This document shows positions 41,905-49,213 of a DNA stretch of 64,000 nucleotides, piece after piece. The notes beneath the pieces are model-generated. The model worked only from the letters and a program-made list of their open reading frames with translations, did not search any database and was not told where the DNA came from. Origin of the DNA: Sphaerochaeta sp. Phil3 (lineage in GTDB: Bacteria > Spirochaetota > Spirochaetia > Sphaerochaetales > Sphaerochaetaceae); NCBI GenBank assembly GCA_001940825.1, contig MSGT01000046.1, positions 62,001 to 126,000 on the forward strand. The letters run 5' to 3'. Position 1 is the first letter of the stretch; each line of letters opens with the position of its first letter. The position numbers and the translations under genes are program-made.

Positions 41905-42570
41905 ATGAACGTTAACGATAGCAGAGTTTTGAATTTGATTCTTGAAAAGAAGATAATCACGATTGTACGTGGTACGTATGGCGATGACCTTAGAAAGCTT
42001 GCACATGCGCTCTATGATGGCGGTATTAGGTTCATGGAGGTCACGTTCGACCAGAAGGACCCTGACTGCATTGCAAAGACAGCAGGTGCGATCTCTATGC
42101 TCAATGCCGAGTTTGCTGGCTGTGATTTCTACGCTGGTGCAGGTACCGTCCTTACAAAGGAGCAGGTCAAGGCCGCTTTCGATGCAGGTGCAAGCTACAT
42201 CATTTCACCCAACACGAATCCAGAGGTGATAAGGTACACAAAGGAGCTTGGACTGGTTTCCATCCCCGGAGCCATGACCCCAACCGAGATCCTTTTTGCA
42301 CATGACTGTGGAGCCGATATCGTTAAGCTTTTCCCTGCTGCGACGCTTGGTCTCAAGTACGTAAAGGACATCCTTGCGCCTATAAGCCATGTAGCAATAA
42401 TCGCCACCGCCGGCATTACGGAGGAGAACTTCGCAGAGTTCCTCAAGCTTGGTCTCAAGGGTGCTGGCATAAGCGGGCGTCTTACTGACAAGAAGCTCAT
42501 AGCCGCCGGGGACTGGGAGGAGTTCACCCGCAGGGCCAAGGCTTTTGTCGATATTGCCGACAACAACTGA
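41905..42570 (+). CDS. eda: KDPG/KHG aldolase
   Basis: A 221-residue aldolase that cleaves 2-keto-3-deoxy-6-phosphogluconate to pyruvate and glyceraldehyde 3-phosphate. Family residues are FMEVTFDQKD (active-site Glu), AGAGTVLTKEQV, ASYIISPNTNPEVI, GAMTPTEILFA and the Schiff-base Lys in ADIVKLFPAATLG. ATG 41905 follows TAGGAGG. It stands apart from the uronate operon but would complete that pathway; position after the transporter and two-component genes suggests their substrate is a sugar acid or sugar phosphate. Confidence 0.95.
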   Translation: MNVNDSRVLNLILEKKIITIVRGTYGDDLRKLAHALYDGGIRFMEVTFDQKDPDCIAKTAGAISMLNAEFAGCDFYAGAGTVLTKEQVKAAFDAGASYIISPNTNPEVIRYTKELGLVSIPGAMTPTEILFAHDCGADIVKLFPAATLGLKYVKDILAPISHVAIIATAGITEENFAEFLKLGLKGAGISGRLTDKKLIAAGDWEEFTRRAKAFVDIADNN

Positions 42571-42696
42571 ATTAATTTGCATTTTTGTTAAAATGACAAC
42601 CTCGCAACTGCATATTCCTGTTTGCATTCCGCCTGAATGTGGTTAGAATTTGCAAAACTTTTGTAAGAGTATACAGAATGTATGCAGGAGGTTGTC

Positions 42697-43755
42697 ATGG
42701 AAAGTTCTTTCAAGAAAACATCGGTTTGTCAGTTTCCAAAGGATTACAAGCCAATTCTGAACCAGCATGACACGGAGAAGGCCATCAAGGCGGCCAAGGA
42801 CATCTTCGAGAAGGAGTTGTCAGGGTCGCTTAGGCTAAGTCGTGTCACGAGCCCTCTTTTCGTAGAGGCCGGCAGTGGTATAAACGACGACCTCAACGGC
42901 ATAGAAAGGCCCGTCTCCTTCCCTGTGAAGAACATGGGCGAGAAGAAGATGGAGATTGTCCAATCCCTTGCCAAGTGGAAGCGCATGGCCCTTGCGGACC
43001 TTGGCTTCAAGCCTGGCTACGGCCTCTACACCGATATGAACGCAATTCGCCCTGACGACGACATAGACTGCATCCATTCCATCTATGTTGACCAGTGGGA
43101 CTGGGAGAAGGTGATGGCTGACGGTCAGCGCAATCTGGACTTCCTGAAGAAGACGGTCTCAACTATCTACGATGTGATAAGACGCACCGCCTTTAGGCTG
43201 TGCGAGTTCTATCCCCAGCTTGAGGATGATTTGCCAGAGAGCATCACCTTCGTCCATTCAGAGGACTTGGCTTCAGAGTTCCCTTCGTTGACCCCTGACG
43301 AACGCGAATACGAAGCAGCAAAGCGCTATGGTGCGGTGTTCGTCATTGGCATTGGATATGGCAACCCTCCTCACGGCGGACGTGCTCCAGACTATGATGA
43401 TTGGTCCACCTGTGTTTTAGATGGTGATGGCTCATACCACGGCCTAAACGGAGACATAATCGTTTGGGACAGCGTAAGGCAGCGAAACCTTGAGCTTTCC
43501 AGCATGGGAATCCGCGTCGATAGCGAGACTTTGCTGAGACAGCTTGCCATTCGTGGCTGTGAGTCTCGCAAGGACCTCTACTGGCATTCCCGTTTGCTTT
43601 CAGGTGATTTCCCCCAGACCATAGGTGGTGGAATAGGGCAGTCAAGGCTGTGCATGTTCCTTCTGAAGAAGGCCCATATTGGAGAGGTCCAGGCCTCGGT
43701 GTGGCCAAAAGAGGTATACAGCGAAGCTGCCTCCCACAACACCCACTTGTTCTAG
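42697..43755 (+). CDS. asnA: Aspartate-ammonia ligase
   Basis: AsnA makes asparagine from aspartate, ammonia and ATP and is related to class II aminoacyl-tRNA synthetases. Characteristic segments are VTSPLFVEAGSGINDDLNGIERPVSF, ALADLGFKPGYGLYTDMNAIRPD, SIYVDQWDWEKV and the C-terminal TIGGGIGQSRLCMFLL. ATG 42697 has AGGAGG six bases upstream; the track start five codons earlier would overlap that site. At 352 residues it is slightly longer than the E. coli enzyme. A GTATACA...TGTATGCA pair lies directly upstream and could be a weak operator. Confidence 0.96.
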   Translation: MESSFKKTSVCQFPKDYKPILNQHDTEKAIKAAKDIFEKELSGSLRLSRVTSPLFVEAGSGINDDLNGIERPVSFPVKNMGEKKMEIVQSLAKWKRMALADLGFKPGYGLYTDMNAIRPDDDIDCIHSIYVDQWDWEKVMADGQRNLDFLKKTVSTIYDVIRRTAFRLCEFYPQLEDDLPESITFVHSEDLASEFPSLTPDEREYEAAKRYGAVFVIGIGYGNPPHGGRAPDYDDWSTCVLDGDGSYHGLNGDIIVWDSVRQRNLELSSMGIRVDSETLLRQLAIRGCESRKDLYWHSRLLSGDFPQTIGGGIGQSRLCMFLLKKAHIGEVQASVWPKEVYSEAASHNTHLF

Positions 43756-44180
43756 ACTGTTCTTGTCCTTCGCGTGGTCTACTGCGTTGCAATCCACAGG
43801 CCGTACATAAAGTACTGTCCTGTGTATTGCGCCTTGTCTATTGCGTGAACAACATCGACGTCTTAGGGGGCTTGTTTTCAGTTTTCAACAAAAAAGTCAA
43901 AAAACAGGGGTTTTGTTGAAAAAATGCAACAAAAAGCATTAAAAGCGAGTTTTTTGTTGCAATCGCAAGATTAGAGAAGTCCTCTTTTGGAGCCTCTCCT
44001 TTCTTTTGTGAAAGAACAGCTCAAAGGGCTCAATCACAATGAGATGCTTTTCTATTCAAATCTTGTTTTTCGTTTTTTGGATAGAACTTTTTCTATTCTT
44101 TTGCCGTTTTTTTTGAAAACAATAGAAAGCCAATGTCAAAAAAGAATTTCTCCTAAAACCATCGTGCTTCTTGTGAAACG
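43756..44180. other. AT-rich intergenic region without a supported gene
   Basis: This stretch is rich in T and A runs and in GTTGCAA/TTTTGTTG words (for example TTTTGTTGAAAA and TTTTTTGTTGCAA). The track ORF at 43987 starts with TTG, lacks a ribosome binding site and resembles no family, so I do not accept it. No terminator for asnA is convincing. Confidence 0.5.
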
Positions 44181-44537
44181 CTATAAAAGTCTAGAAACAA
44201 GTTTCTTGTCAAAGCTTATGATGTGCTGACCAAGTACGTTGTTATAAGAGATTAGGAGGCAATCAACAAAATCTAAACTTGAATCCTTGAACAGGTTGAT
44301 TGCAAATATCACTGCTATTCCGTTTTCTATTTGCACCTCTTTCAAAAGGGAGAAGAGTGCTATTGCGATGTCGGGTCTTGGAATTTTATAGACTTTCATA
44401 AGTACATAGACTACTTCAGCGAGTACTTCTGTTGTTGTACAGCACCCCAAATCAATTGCTTGGCTTGCCCTGAGGTACTGGTCCTCTATGTCTCTTAATA
44501 GGTATCTGATGATTACATTGGCATCAATCAAGTTCAT
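44181..44537 (-). CDS. PIN-domain ribonuclease toxin (VapC-like)
   Basis: A 118-residue PIN domain with the acidic active site visible: D5 in MNLIDANVIIRYLL, Glu in TTTEVLAEVVYVL, Asp in SSLDFVDCLLI and Asp in IISFDKKLV. PIN toxins cleave RNA, often tRNA. The ATG at 44537 overlaps the antitoxin stop region by 14 bases, a standard toxin-antitoxin arrangement with the antitoxin first. Confidence 0.88.
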   Translation of the reverse strand: MNLIDANVIIRYLLRDIEDQYLRASQAIDLGCCTTTEVLAEVVYVLMKVYKIPRPDIAIALFSLLKEVQIENGIAVIFAINLFKDSSLDFVDCLLISYNNVLGQHIISFDKKLVSRLL

Positions 44538-44811
44538 ACTTCTCTCCCACAGCAAGGGACCAAGCATCATTTTCCTTTTCAATCAAGGAAGGGTTTGCAT
44601 ATTTGTGGAGGATTCCACCTGCTGAGTCTGGGTAGTTGTTCAGAAGAACAGTGGACCTTGGTGTGAATGGCAGTCCATTGTGGGCAATGCTCTGAACAGC
44701 AAACATCCTTACTGCATCTGCAAATGAGAACCCCATGCTCTCGTAGAGGGTTTCGACTTTTTGTTTCACCTCTGAGTCTATTCTTATTTGAAGAACTGCA
44801 TCCTTTGCCAT
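44524..44811 (-). CDS. RelB/DinJ-like antitoxin
   Basis: A 95-residue protein with an N-terminal ribbon-helix-helix DNA-binding segment, AVLQIRIDSEVKQKVETLYESMGFSFADAVRMFAVQSIAHNGLPF, as in RelB/DinJ antitoxins. The C-terminal half (NPSLIEKENDAWSLAVGEKYELD) would wrap the toxin. ATG 44811 has AGGAG six bases upstream. Pairing of a DinJ-type antitoxin with a PIN toxin instead of RelE/YafQ is a less common combination. Confidence 0.87.
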   Translation of the reverse strand: MAKDAVLQIRIDSEVKQKVETLYESMGFSFADAVRMFAVQSIAHNGLPFTPRSTVLLNNYPDSAGGILHKYANPSLIEKENDAWSLAVGEKYELD

Positions 44812-44839
44812 ATACAACTCCTACGTAACTCTTATGGGT

Positions 44840-44868
44840 AATGTAATACAAATGTATGACAATTGCAA
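44840..44868 (-). promoter_or_regulatory. Toxin-antitoxin promoter with palindromic operator
   Basis: Minus-strand TTGCAA (44863-44868), 17-base spacer and TACATT (44840-44845). A near-perfect palindrome TGTAATAC-AAAT-GTATGACA (44842-44861) fills the spacer, a likely site for autoregulation by the ribbon-helix-helix antitoxin. Confidence 0.65.
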
Positions 44869-44937
44869 AGGGTTGATGTTTTTTTGATGTCTTTTTCTGC
44901 AACATGCAGCGTCATTGTAACCAAATTGTAACCAAAA

Positions 44938-45180
44938 TTGCCAAATCGTTGGTATTGCAATAGAATCAAGTGCCATGAAGGAGAAGGCCGCAATGCAGAT
45001 GGCATCGACCAAAAAAAGAACAGGCATCCTCTGTATATTGACAGGAAGAAGGAGTCGTACAAGGAGCCGTCGAAGAACTACGTGGGTAGAACAGTCACGG
45101 TAACCGTGAATCCGTCGAACGGCAATATCGTAACGGCACGACCTACGAACGCGAAGGAGAAGAGGAATGGAGGAGCTTGA
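44938..45180 (+). pseudogene. Remnant of a polymorphic-toxin C-terminus
   Basis: This 80-codon open frame begins just after an in-frame stop (44929) and has no proper start. Its second half, ending HPLYIDRKKESYKEPSKNYVGRTVTVTVNPSNGNIVTARPTNAKEKRN, has the look of a polymorphic or contact-dependent toxin tail, whose ends often read (V)VVVNPKTGKIVTAYPTS. The stop overlaps the ATG of a small acidic gene by 14 bases, as in toxin-immunity pairs. The delivery part and N-terminal toxin residues are missing. Identification is by pattern only. Confidence 0.5.
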
Positions 45181-45421
45181 AGAAAAGATACCTGAGTTCT
45201 CAAAGGAGCAGAAGGACTTCCTCCACTCGCTGTGCCCGGACCTCGACTTCGAGCATATGGAACGTTTCTCGCAGGATGATTGGCTTCGTGTCATACACAA
45301 GGTGGATGACGAACTGATGGAGAACGGTCTGGAAGTCATAGATATCAACGGACAGGAGGACTACAAGGCCAACGAGATAGGGGTCATGTGCTACTCCATC
45401 CTGGACAACGAAGACCTCTAG
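45167..45421 (+). CDS. Small acidic protein, probable immunity protein
   Basis: An 84-residue, strongly acidic protein (EELEEKIPEFSKEQKDFLHSLCPDLDFEHMERFSQDDWLRVIHKVDDELM...), with no family I can name. Its ATG is preceded by AAGGAGAAGAGGA and overlaps the toxin-like remnant. Size, charge and position fit an immunity protein retained after decay of its toxin. A terminator follows 36 bases downstream. Confidence 0.6.
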   Translation: MEELEEKIPEFSKEQKDFLHSLCPDLDFEHMERFSQDDWLRVIHKVDDELMENGLEVIDINGQEDYKANEIGVMCYSILDNEDL

Positions 45422-45456
45422 CTTCACATAAAGCACCAAAAACCACGCCAATCCGC

Positions 45457-45480
45457 AGAAAGCCCCGCAGAGGGCTTTCT
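45457..45480 (+). terminator. Probable terminator after the immunity-like gene
   Basis: A 9-bp stem (AGAAAGCCC with GGGCTTTCT) and six-base loop. The T content is in the 3' arm (TTTCTTCG) rather than a clean tail, so efficiency is uncertain. Confidence 0.6.
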
Positions 45481-46041
45481 TCGTATGGGGCTACGACTTT
45501 CCCGTCTTTTGGGGAAGACCCCGTTGTTCAACGTTTTTCAACACTTCTCAGGGCGAATGGGCCTGCATGCGCACCATGAAGATGCGTTGCATGCCCGTTC
45601 AACATCCATTCAACGCCAACGTACCCTTGTGAATCCGTCCTGCGTCCAGGTGCTAGGCTACTCTATCAGTAGGTCAAGGCATATACGAAGCTGCCGTTCG
45701 AAGACGTGTTGGAGCAATAGCTTGCATGGACGAAGACGGGGTGTCGCCGGTTGGTTTGAATTTGTTCGCGATTCGGTTCGCATTTGTTCGCGTTTTTTGT
45801 TCGCAATCAGACTTCAAGGCGGATCTTTGGATTTATTCTTGTATGGAATGATTACCCTCGAAAACGCTTAATATGGTGTTTAAAACGGTGTTCAACTGTG
45901 TTTCAATCGATTTGAACTTGAACACTTGTAGGTTCTCTTTCAATGGCTATGGAACGTCGATTCAACGTGTTTTCCATGTCAAAACCAATGTTTCTTTCAT
46001 TTTAGGTTGGATTTTTCTTTCAAATAAACTTGGATTTAACA
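45481..46041. other. Gene-poor region with iterated short motifs
   Basis: No gene is supported; the track ORF at 45485 has no family look and no ribosome binding site. GTTCGC occurs four times at 45764, 45776, 45786 and 45799. TTCAACG/GTTCAAC words recur around 45530, 45600, 45890 and 45960. It reads as decayed or slippage-derived DNA. Confidence 0.5.
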
Positions 46042-46094
46042 TTTAGGAAGAAAACTTTCTTCAGTAATTCTTTTTTTCTCGTTTACTGAAGAAA
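46042..46094. repeat. GAAGAAA element B
   Basis: TTTAGGAAGAAAACTTTCTTC, a T-run and GTTTACTGAAGAAA reproduce element A (19978-20033) with few differences. Here the second pairing is the stronger one: TTTCTTCAGTAA (46056-46067) with TTACTGAAGAAA (46083-46094). It lies about 60 bases before the tRNA-Leu promoter. Confidence 0.65.
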
Positions 46095-46152
46095 CTTCAT
46101 GGCAAAGAAAACCTTTTGTGCAGATTGCCTTGACACTTTAGACACCGGTCAA

Positions 46153-46181
46153 TTGACTAACATATGTTTTGACCTTAATAT
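46153..46181 (+). promoter_or_regulatory. tRNA-Leu promoter
   Basis: TTGACT (46153-46158), a 17-base spacer and TAATAT (46176-46181); the tRNA begins 10 bases after the -10, so the precursor has almost no 5' leader. Confidence 0.82.
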
Positions 46182-46190
46182 CATATTCGT

Positions 46191-46273
46191 GCCAAAGTGG
46201 TGGAATGGTAGACACCGGGGACTTAAAATCCCCTGGCCGCAGGGCCGTACGGGTCCGAGTCCCGTCTTTGGTA
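46191..46273 (+). tRNA. tRNA-Leu (anticodon UAA)
   Basis: The acceptor stem GCCAAAG pairs with CTTTGGT (first pair G-U), discriminator A. The anticodon loop CTTAAAA, closed by GGGGA/TCCCC, gives anticodon TAA. A long variable arm typical of tRNA-Leu follows, then the T arm containing GGTCCGAGTCC. CCA is not encoded. Confidence 0.95.
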
Positions 46274-46280
46274 AGCTCCT

Positions 46281-46319
46281 GAGCCTCAATCCGACATCGA
46301 ATTGTGGCTCTTTTCTTTT
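46281..46319 (+). terminator. Terminator of tRNA-Leu
   Basis: GAGCCTCAAT pairs with ATTGTGGCTC (one T-T mismatch) around a 10-base loop and is followed by TTTTCTTTT, eight bases after the tRNA. Confidence 0.8.
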
Positions 46320-46511
46320 ATGTTGAAACTGGTGGTCTATCCGTTTCGTTGATTAAGAATGGTTTTGACTTGAAGAAGTTGGCAATGCTTTAGATGTCGT
46401 TTGAAAAATATTGTGCTTATATAAAAACTCGCTATGAAAATAGTGTTATACAAGCTAAAAGTCATTTGAAAAATATTTAAAATCAAATAAAACTCACTTG
46501 AAAATACTGGT

Positions 46512-46727
46512 TTGGAAATCGATTTCTGTATCAGATACATGGGGGAGTTGTCTTTGGTTGAAGTCAAAGCGACAACAGGAAACACAAAGAGTTCAAAGAC
46601 AATTCTCAACCATCCAGAGAAGTACCATGTAGAACATGCACTAAAGATTGGAAACTACAACGTTGGTAGAACTGGTTCAATGTTGACGATTCCTCACTAC
46701 ATGGCGTTTCTGCTTACGGAAAGATGA
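46512..46727 (+). pseudogene. 3' remnant of a DUF4143-type AAA+ ATPase gene
   Basis: Seventy-one codons match the C-terminal end of DUF4143 ATPases: EIDFCIRYMGELSLVEVKATTGNTKSSKTILNHPEKYHVEHALKIGNYNVGR then the closing IPHYMAFLL. The catalytic Asp, Glu and Lys of the nuclease-like end (EIDF...VEVKA) are intact, but the AAA+ part (about 300 residues) is gone; upstream DNA is AT-rich and non-coding with repeated TCATTTGAAAAATATT words. Confidence 0.8.
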
Positions 46728-46739
46728 AGCACCCCAATA

Positions 46740-47150
46740 GCAGGGGTAGAAATCGGAGTATAGGCAGTCTGTGTAGGGCGTATTAGGGCGCATGACGGCG
46801 GACTACGGCGCACCAAGGCGCATCAGATTTGTTTGGGAGAATCGCACCCACCCTTACATCACGGACTGCACGCACATCACGCACTACCCGTGCATCACGC
46901 ACGAAAACGCACTGTTTTGATTTGCATTCAGAAATTGTGAGCGAATTGTAATGATGGTGAGCGTGGTGAGTGTGGTGGGTTTGTAAGCATGGTGAGTGAT
47001 GTGTGATCGCAATGGTTGAATCTGTAACCAATCCGTAGAGGTTGTAGTGTTTGTGGCAGTTGTAGCGTCTGTAGCAGTTGTAGTGTACGTAGCAAAAGCA
47101 AGCGTCATGACACAAAAGCATTGCATTCCATAGGTAAAGCAGTGCGCCAT
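46740..47150. repeat. Second degenerate G/T-rich repeat tract
   Basis: Imperfect units such as GGGCGYATTA, GGCGCAY, GGTGAGYGTGGTGAG and TGTAGCRGTTGTAG fill this gap. TTTGTGGCAGTTGTAGCGTC and its continuation at about 47050 match the tract at 6500 with two differences in 25 bases. No gene is supported. Confidence 0.6.
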
Positions 47151-47199
47151 AGTGCGCCCAGCTCGCCCAGTAAGCCCAGTCCGCCTCCCTCAAACGTAC

Positions 47200-47232
47200 A
47201 AAAAAGCCAGCCTGCAATGATGCAAGCTGGCT
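47200..47232 (-). terminator. Terminator of the coiled-coil membrane protein gene
   Basis: Minus-strand stem AGCCAGCTTGCA with TGCAGGCTGGCT (one T-G pair), loop TCAT, followed by six T; 22 bases after the stop codon. Confidence 0.92.
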
Positions 47233-47253
47233 CCAAAAGATCCCAAAGGATGT

Positions 47254-47724
47254 CTACTGTTCGTCTACGACGTTGTCCTTGTCTATGAGCTTGGCGTTGG
47301 TGCGACCAGGGAGGATCTTCTTCCAGAACGCTTGGGTTCCGGAGTAGATCTTCTCGAATTCGTCTTCGCTTTCCTTGAGGGCTGACTGCCATGCAGCTCC
47401 AAAGCCTGGGCTGTTTATGATGAGACGGTCAACGGCCTTCTGGTAGATCTGAAGGCGTTGGACCTCTGCGCGGCCAGGCTTTTGGGCAAGGGCTGCATTG
47501 GTGATTCTAAGGTTTTCGTTGGCTTTCTTGAGCTCTTCGTTCTCAGCCTTGAGCTTGTTGACTCCTGCCGACTCTATGTCCATGCGGTCAGCAAGGAGGC
47601 CCTTGAGCTTTGCAACCTCGTCCTTTCCCTTCTTTTCTATGTCGTGCTTGGATATCGACTGCCAAATGTATACAATGATGGCAACCACAAGGCCAATTCC
47701 AAGGCCAATCAAAAGCTTATCCAT
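47254..47724 (-). CDS. Membrane-anchored coiled-coil protein, unknown function
   Basis: A 156-residue protein: an N-terminal membrane anchor (LLIGLGIGLVVAIIVYIW), then a charged coiled coil (about residues 28-85, EKKGKDEVAKLKGLLADRM...KLKAENEELKKANENL), then a soluble helical end with KAVDRLIINSPGFGAAWQSALKESEDEFEKIY. AAAGGAG precedes the ATG. No family is recognised; the layout resembles small envelope or phage-shock-type scaffolds, but this is only a topology comparison. Confidence 0.75.
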   Translation of the reverse strand: MDKLLIGLGIGLVVAIIVYIWQSISKHDIEKKGKDEVAKLKGLLADRMDIESAGVNKLKAENEELKKANENLRITNAALAQKPGRAEVQRLQIYQKAVDRLIINSPGFGAAWQSALKESEDEFEKIYSGTQAFWKKILPGRTNAKLIDKDNVVDEQ

Positions 47725-47839
47725 AGTCGTTCTCCTTTCACGTCTCCAAGCGATACCTTAGATGAAACGGATGCATCAAATGCATCGCTTGGGATACAGT
47801 GGAAAATATAACCTCTAGGCGAACGTTTTTCAACCAAGC

Positions 47840-49060
47840 TCAGCTGAAGCGCCTGATTACGGCATCCACGCTGTTCTCAATAGGGGAGGGCATCGAGACC
47901 CTGCCATCGAAGACGGCCATGTCCTTGAAGCCTATTCCTGTAAGAAGTACGCATACATCAACGTTTGAGCCAAAACGTTGCTTGAGCATTGGAGCATCCT
48001 TTTCAAGGGCCGCCCATGCGGTTGCGCTAGCAGGTTCAACGAAGATTCCACTGTCATGTACGAGCTTCATCTGAGCATCAAGGATCTCCTGCTCCGTGAC
48101 CTGGGTGCACCAGCCGTCGTACTGCTTGAGGTACTGCACCGCCATCCTTCCGCTTGCGGGGATATCGACTGAGATGGAGTCCGCACGGGTTGACGCCTCT
48201 ATCGATTTGAACTGGCCCGTTGCAAAAGCCAGGCTTATAGCATTGGACTTTTCACTCTGGGAACACACTATGTGAGGAATGCGGTCTGTAAGACCAGCCT
48301 TCATGAGGTCGTAGAAGCCTTTGTAGACGCCGCTTATGATGCAGCCGTCTCCAACTGGAACGTAGACTACGTCTGGAATCCGTCGACCAAGCTGCTCGAA
48401 GAGCTCAATGGAGATGCTCTTCTTTCCTTCTATGGTCATTGGATTGTAGGCCGTGTTGCGGTTGATTCCACCAAAGTGCTCAGTGTAGGCGATCGAAAGA
48501 AGGAAGGCATCATCGTATGTTCCGTCTACTGGAACGACCGTTGCTCCATAGAGGACGCTCTGCATAAGCTTGTTGATTGGAGCCGTCTTTGGAACAAAGA
48601 GGATTATGTCCAGTCCGTATGCCGCACCTGCACAGCTCATGGCCGCTCCTGCGTTTCCAGTGGATGCAAGGGCTATCTTCTTTGTGTCATGTGCAATGGC
48701 CTGTGCTGCAATGAGCTGGCTTGCCCTGTCCTTGAAGGAGCCTGATGGTAGGTATGCATCCATTTTGCAATAGACATTGGAAAGGCCAAGCTTGGCGTTA
48801 AGGCGCATTGGCTTGACGATTGGTGTTGTTCCAATGGGATATACTTCCTTATTAGGAACGTCATAAGGGAAGAAATCATAGATGGAAACGTGGTCCTTCT
48901 TTCCAAGTTCCCTAAGTTCCTCTTTGTCGTAGATGACCTTGAGGTATCCGCGGGGGAATTCCCCTTCCTTTGATTTTGCAGCGCATTCAGGACACTGATA
49001 GATGACTTCGTCCGTGACGAACTCCTTGCCACAGTCTATGCACACATATTTGAATTTCAT
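47840..49060 (-). CDS. thrC: Threonine synthase
   Basis: A 406-residue fold-type II PLP enzyme that converts O-phosphohomoserine to threonine. The PLP Lys is in SGSFKDRASQL, the phosphate-binding loop in STGNAGAAMSCAGAAYG, and the late TGIGFKDM is typical. An N-terminal zinc-ribbon-like segment (YVCIDCGKEFVTDEVIYQCPECAAKS) has four Cys, as in many archaeal-type threonine synthases. AGGAG precedes the ATG. It lies downstream of another PLP enzyme gene but a terminator (49166-49196) separates them. A role other than threonine synthesis, given the purine cluster nearby, is possible but not shown. Confidence 0.88.
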   Translation of the reverse strand: MKFKYVCIDCGKEFVTDEVIYQCPECAAKSKEGEFPRGYLKVIYDKEELRELGKKDHVSIYDFFPYDVPNKEVYPIGTTPIVKPMRLNAKLGLSNVYCKMDAYLPSGSFKDRASQLIAAQAIAHDTKKIALASTGNAGAAMSCAGAAYGLDIILFVPKTAPINKLMQSVLYGATVVPVDGTYDDAFLLSIAYTEHFGGINRNTAYNPMTIEGKKSISIELFEQLGRRIPDVVYVPVGDGCIISGVYKGFYDLMKAGLTDRIPHIVCSQSEKSNAISLAFATGQFKSIEASTRADSISVDIPASGRMAVQYLKQYDGWCTQVTEQEILDAQMKLVHDSGIFVEPASATAWAALEKDAPMLKQRFGSNVDVCVLLTGIGFKDMAVFDGRVSMPSPIENSVDAVIRRFS

Positions 49061-49165
49061 CGTTCACTCCTAGGAAATTGTCTTGGAAAGCGGTTGGACG
49101 CCATCGCTTGGATGCACTTTCGTCCAAATTCCGCTCACAATGTGGCCAAGCCTTTTGACCATTAC

Positions 49166-49196
49166 AAAAAAGGGACCACCGCATTGCGGCAGTCCC
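49166..49196 (-). terminator. Terminator after the PLP-enzyme gene
   Basis: Minus-strand GGGACTGCCGC pairs with GCGGTGGTCCC (two wobble pairs) around AAT and is followed by six T, 18 bases after the stop. Confidence 0.9.
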
Positions 49197-49213
49197 CGTC
49201 AAACCTACATGGT

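Noticed and set aside
43987-44229. 80-residue ORF between asnA and the PIN gene
   Set aside because: TTG start, no ribosome binding site, AT-rich composition, and overlap with the PIN toxin gene end.
45485-45871. 128-residue ORF in the gene-poor region
   Set aside because: No recognisable domain, no start signals, composition unlike neighbouring genes and overlap with the GTTCGC iterations.
46099-46326. 75-residue ORF starting MAKKTFCADCLDTLDTG
   Set aside because: It runs through the tRNA-Leu gene, its promoter and terminator and has no ribosome binding site.
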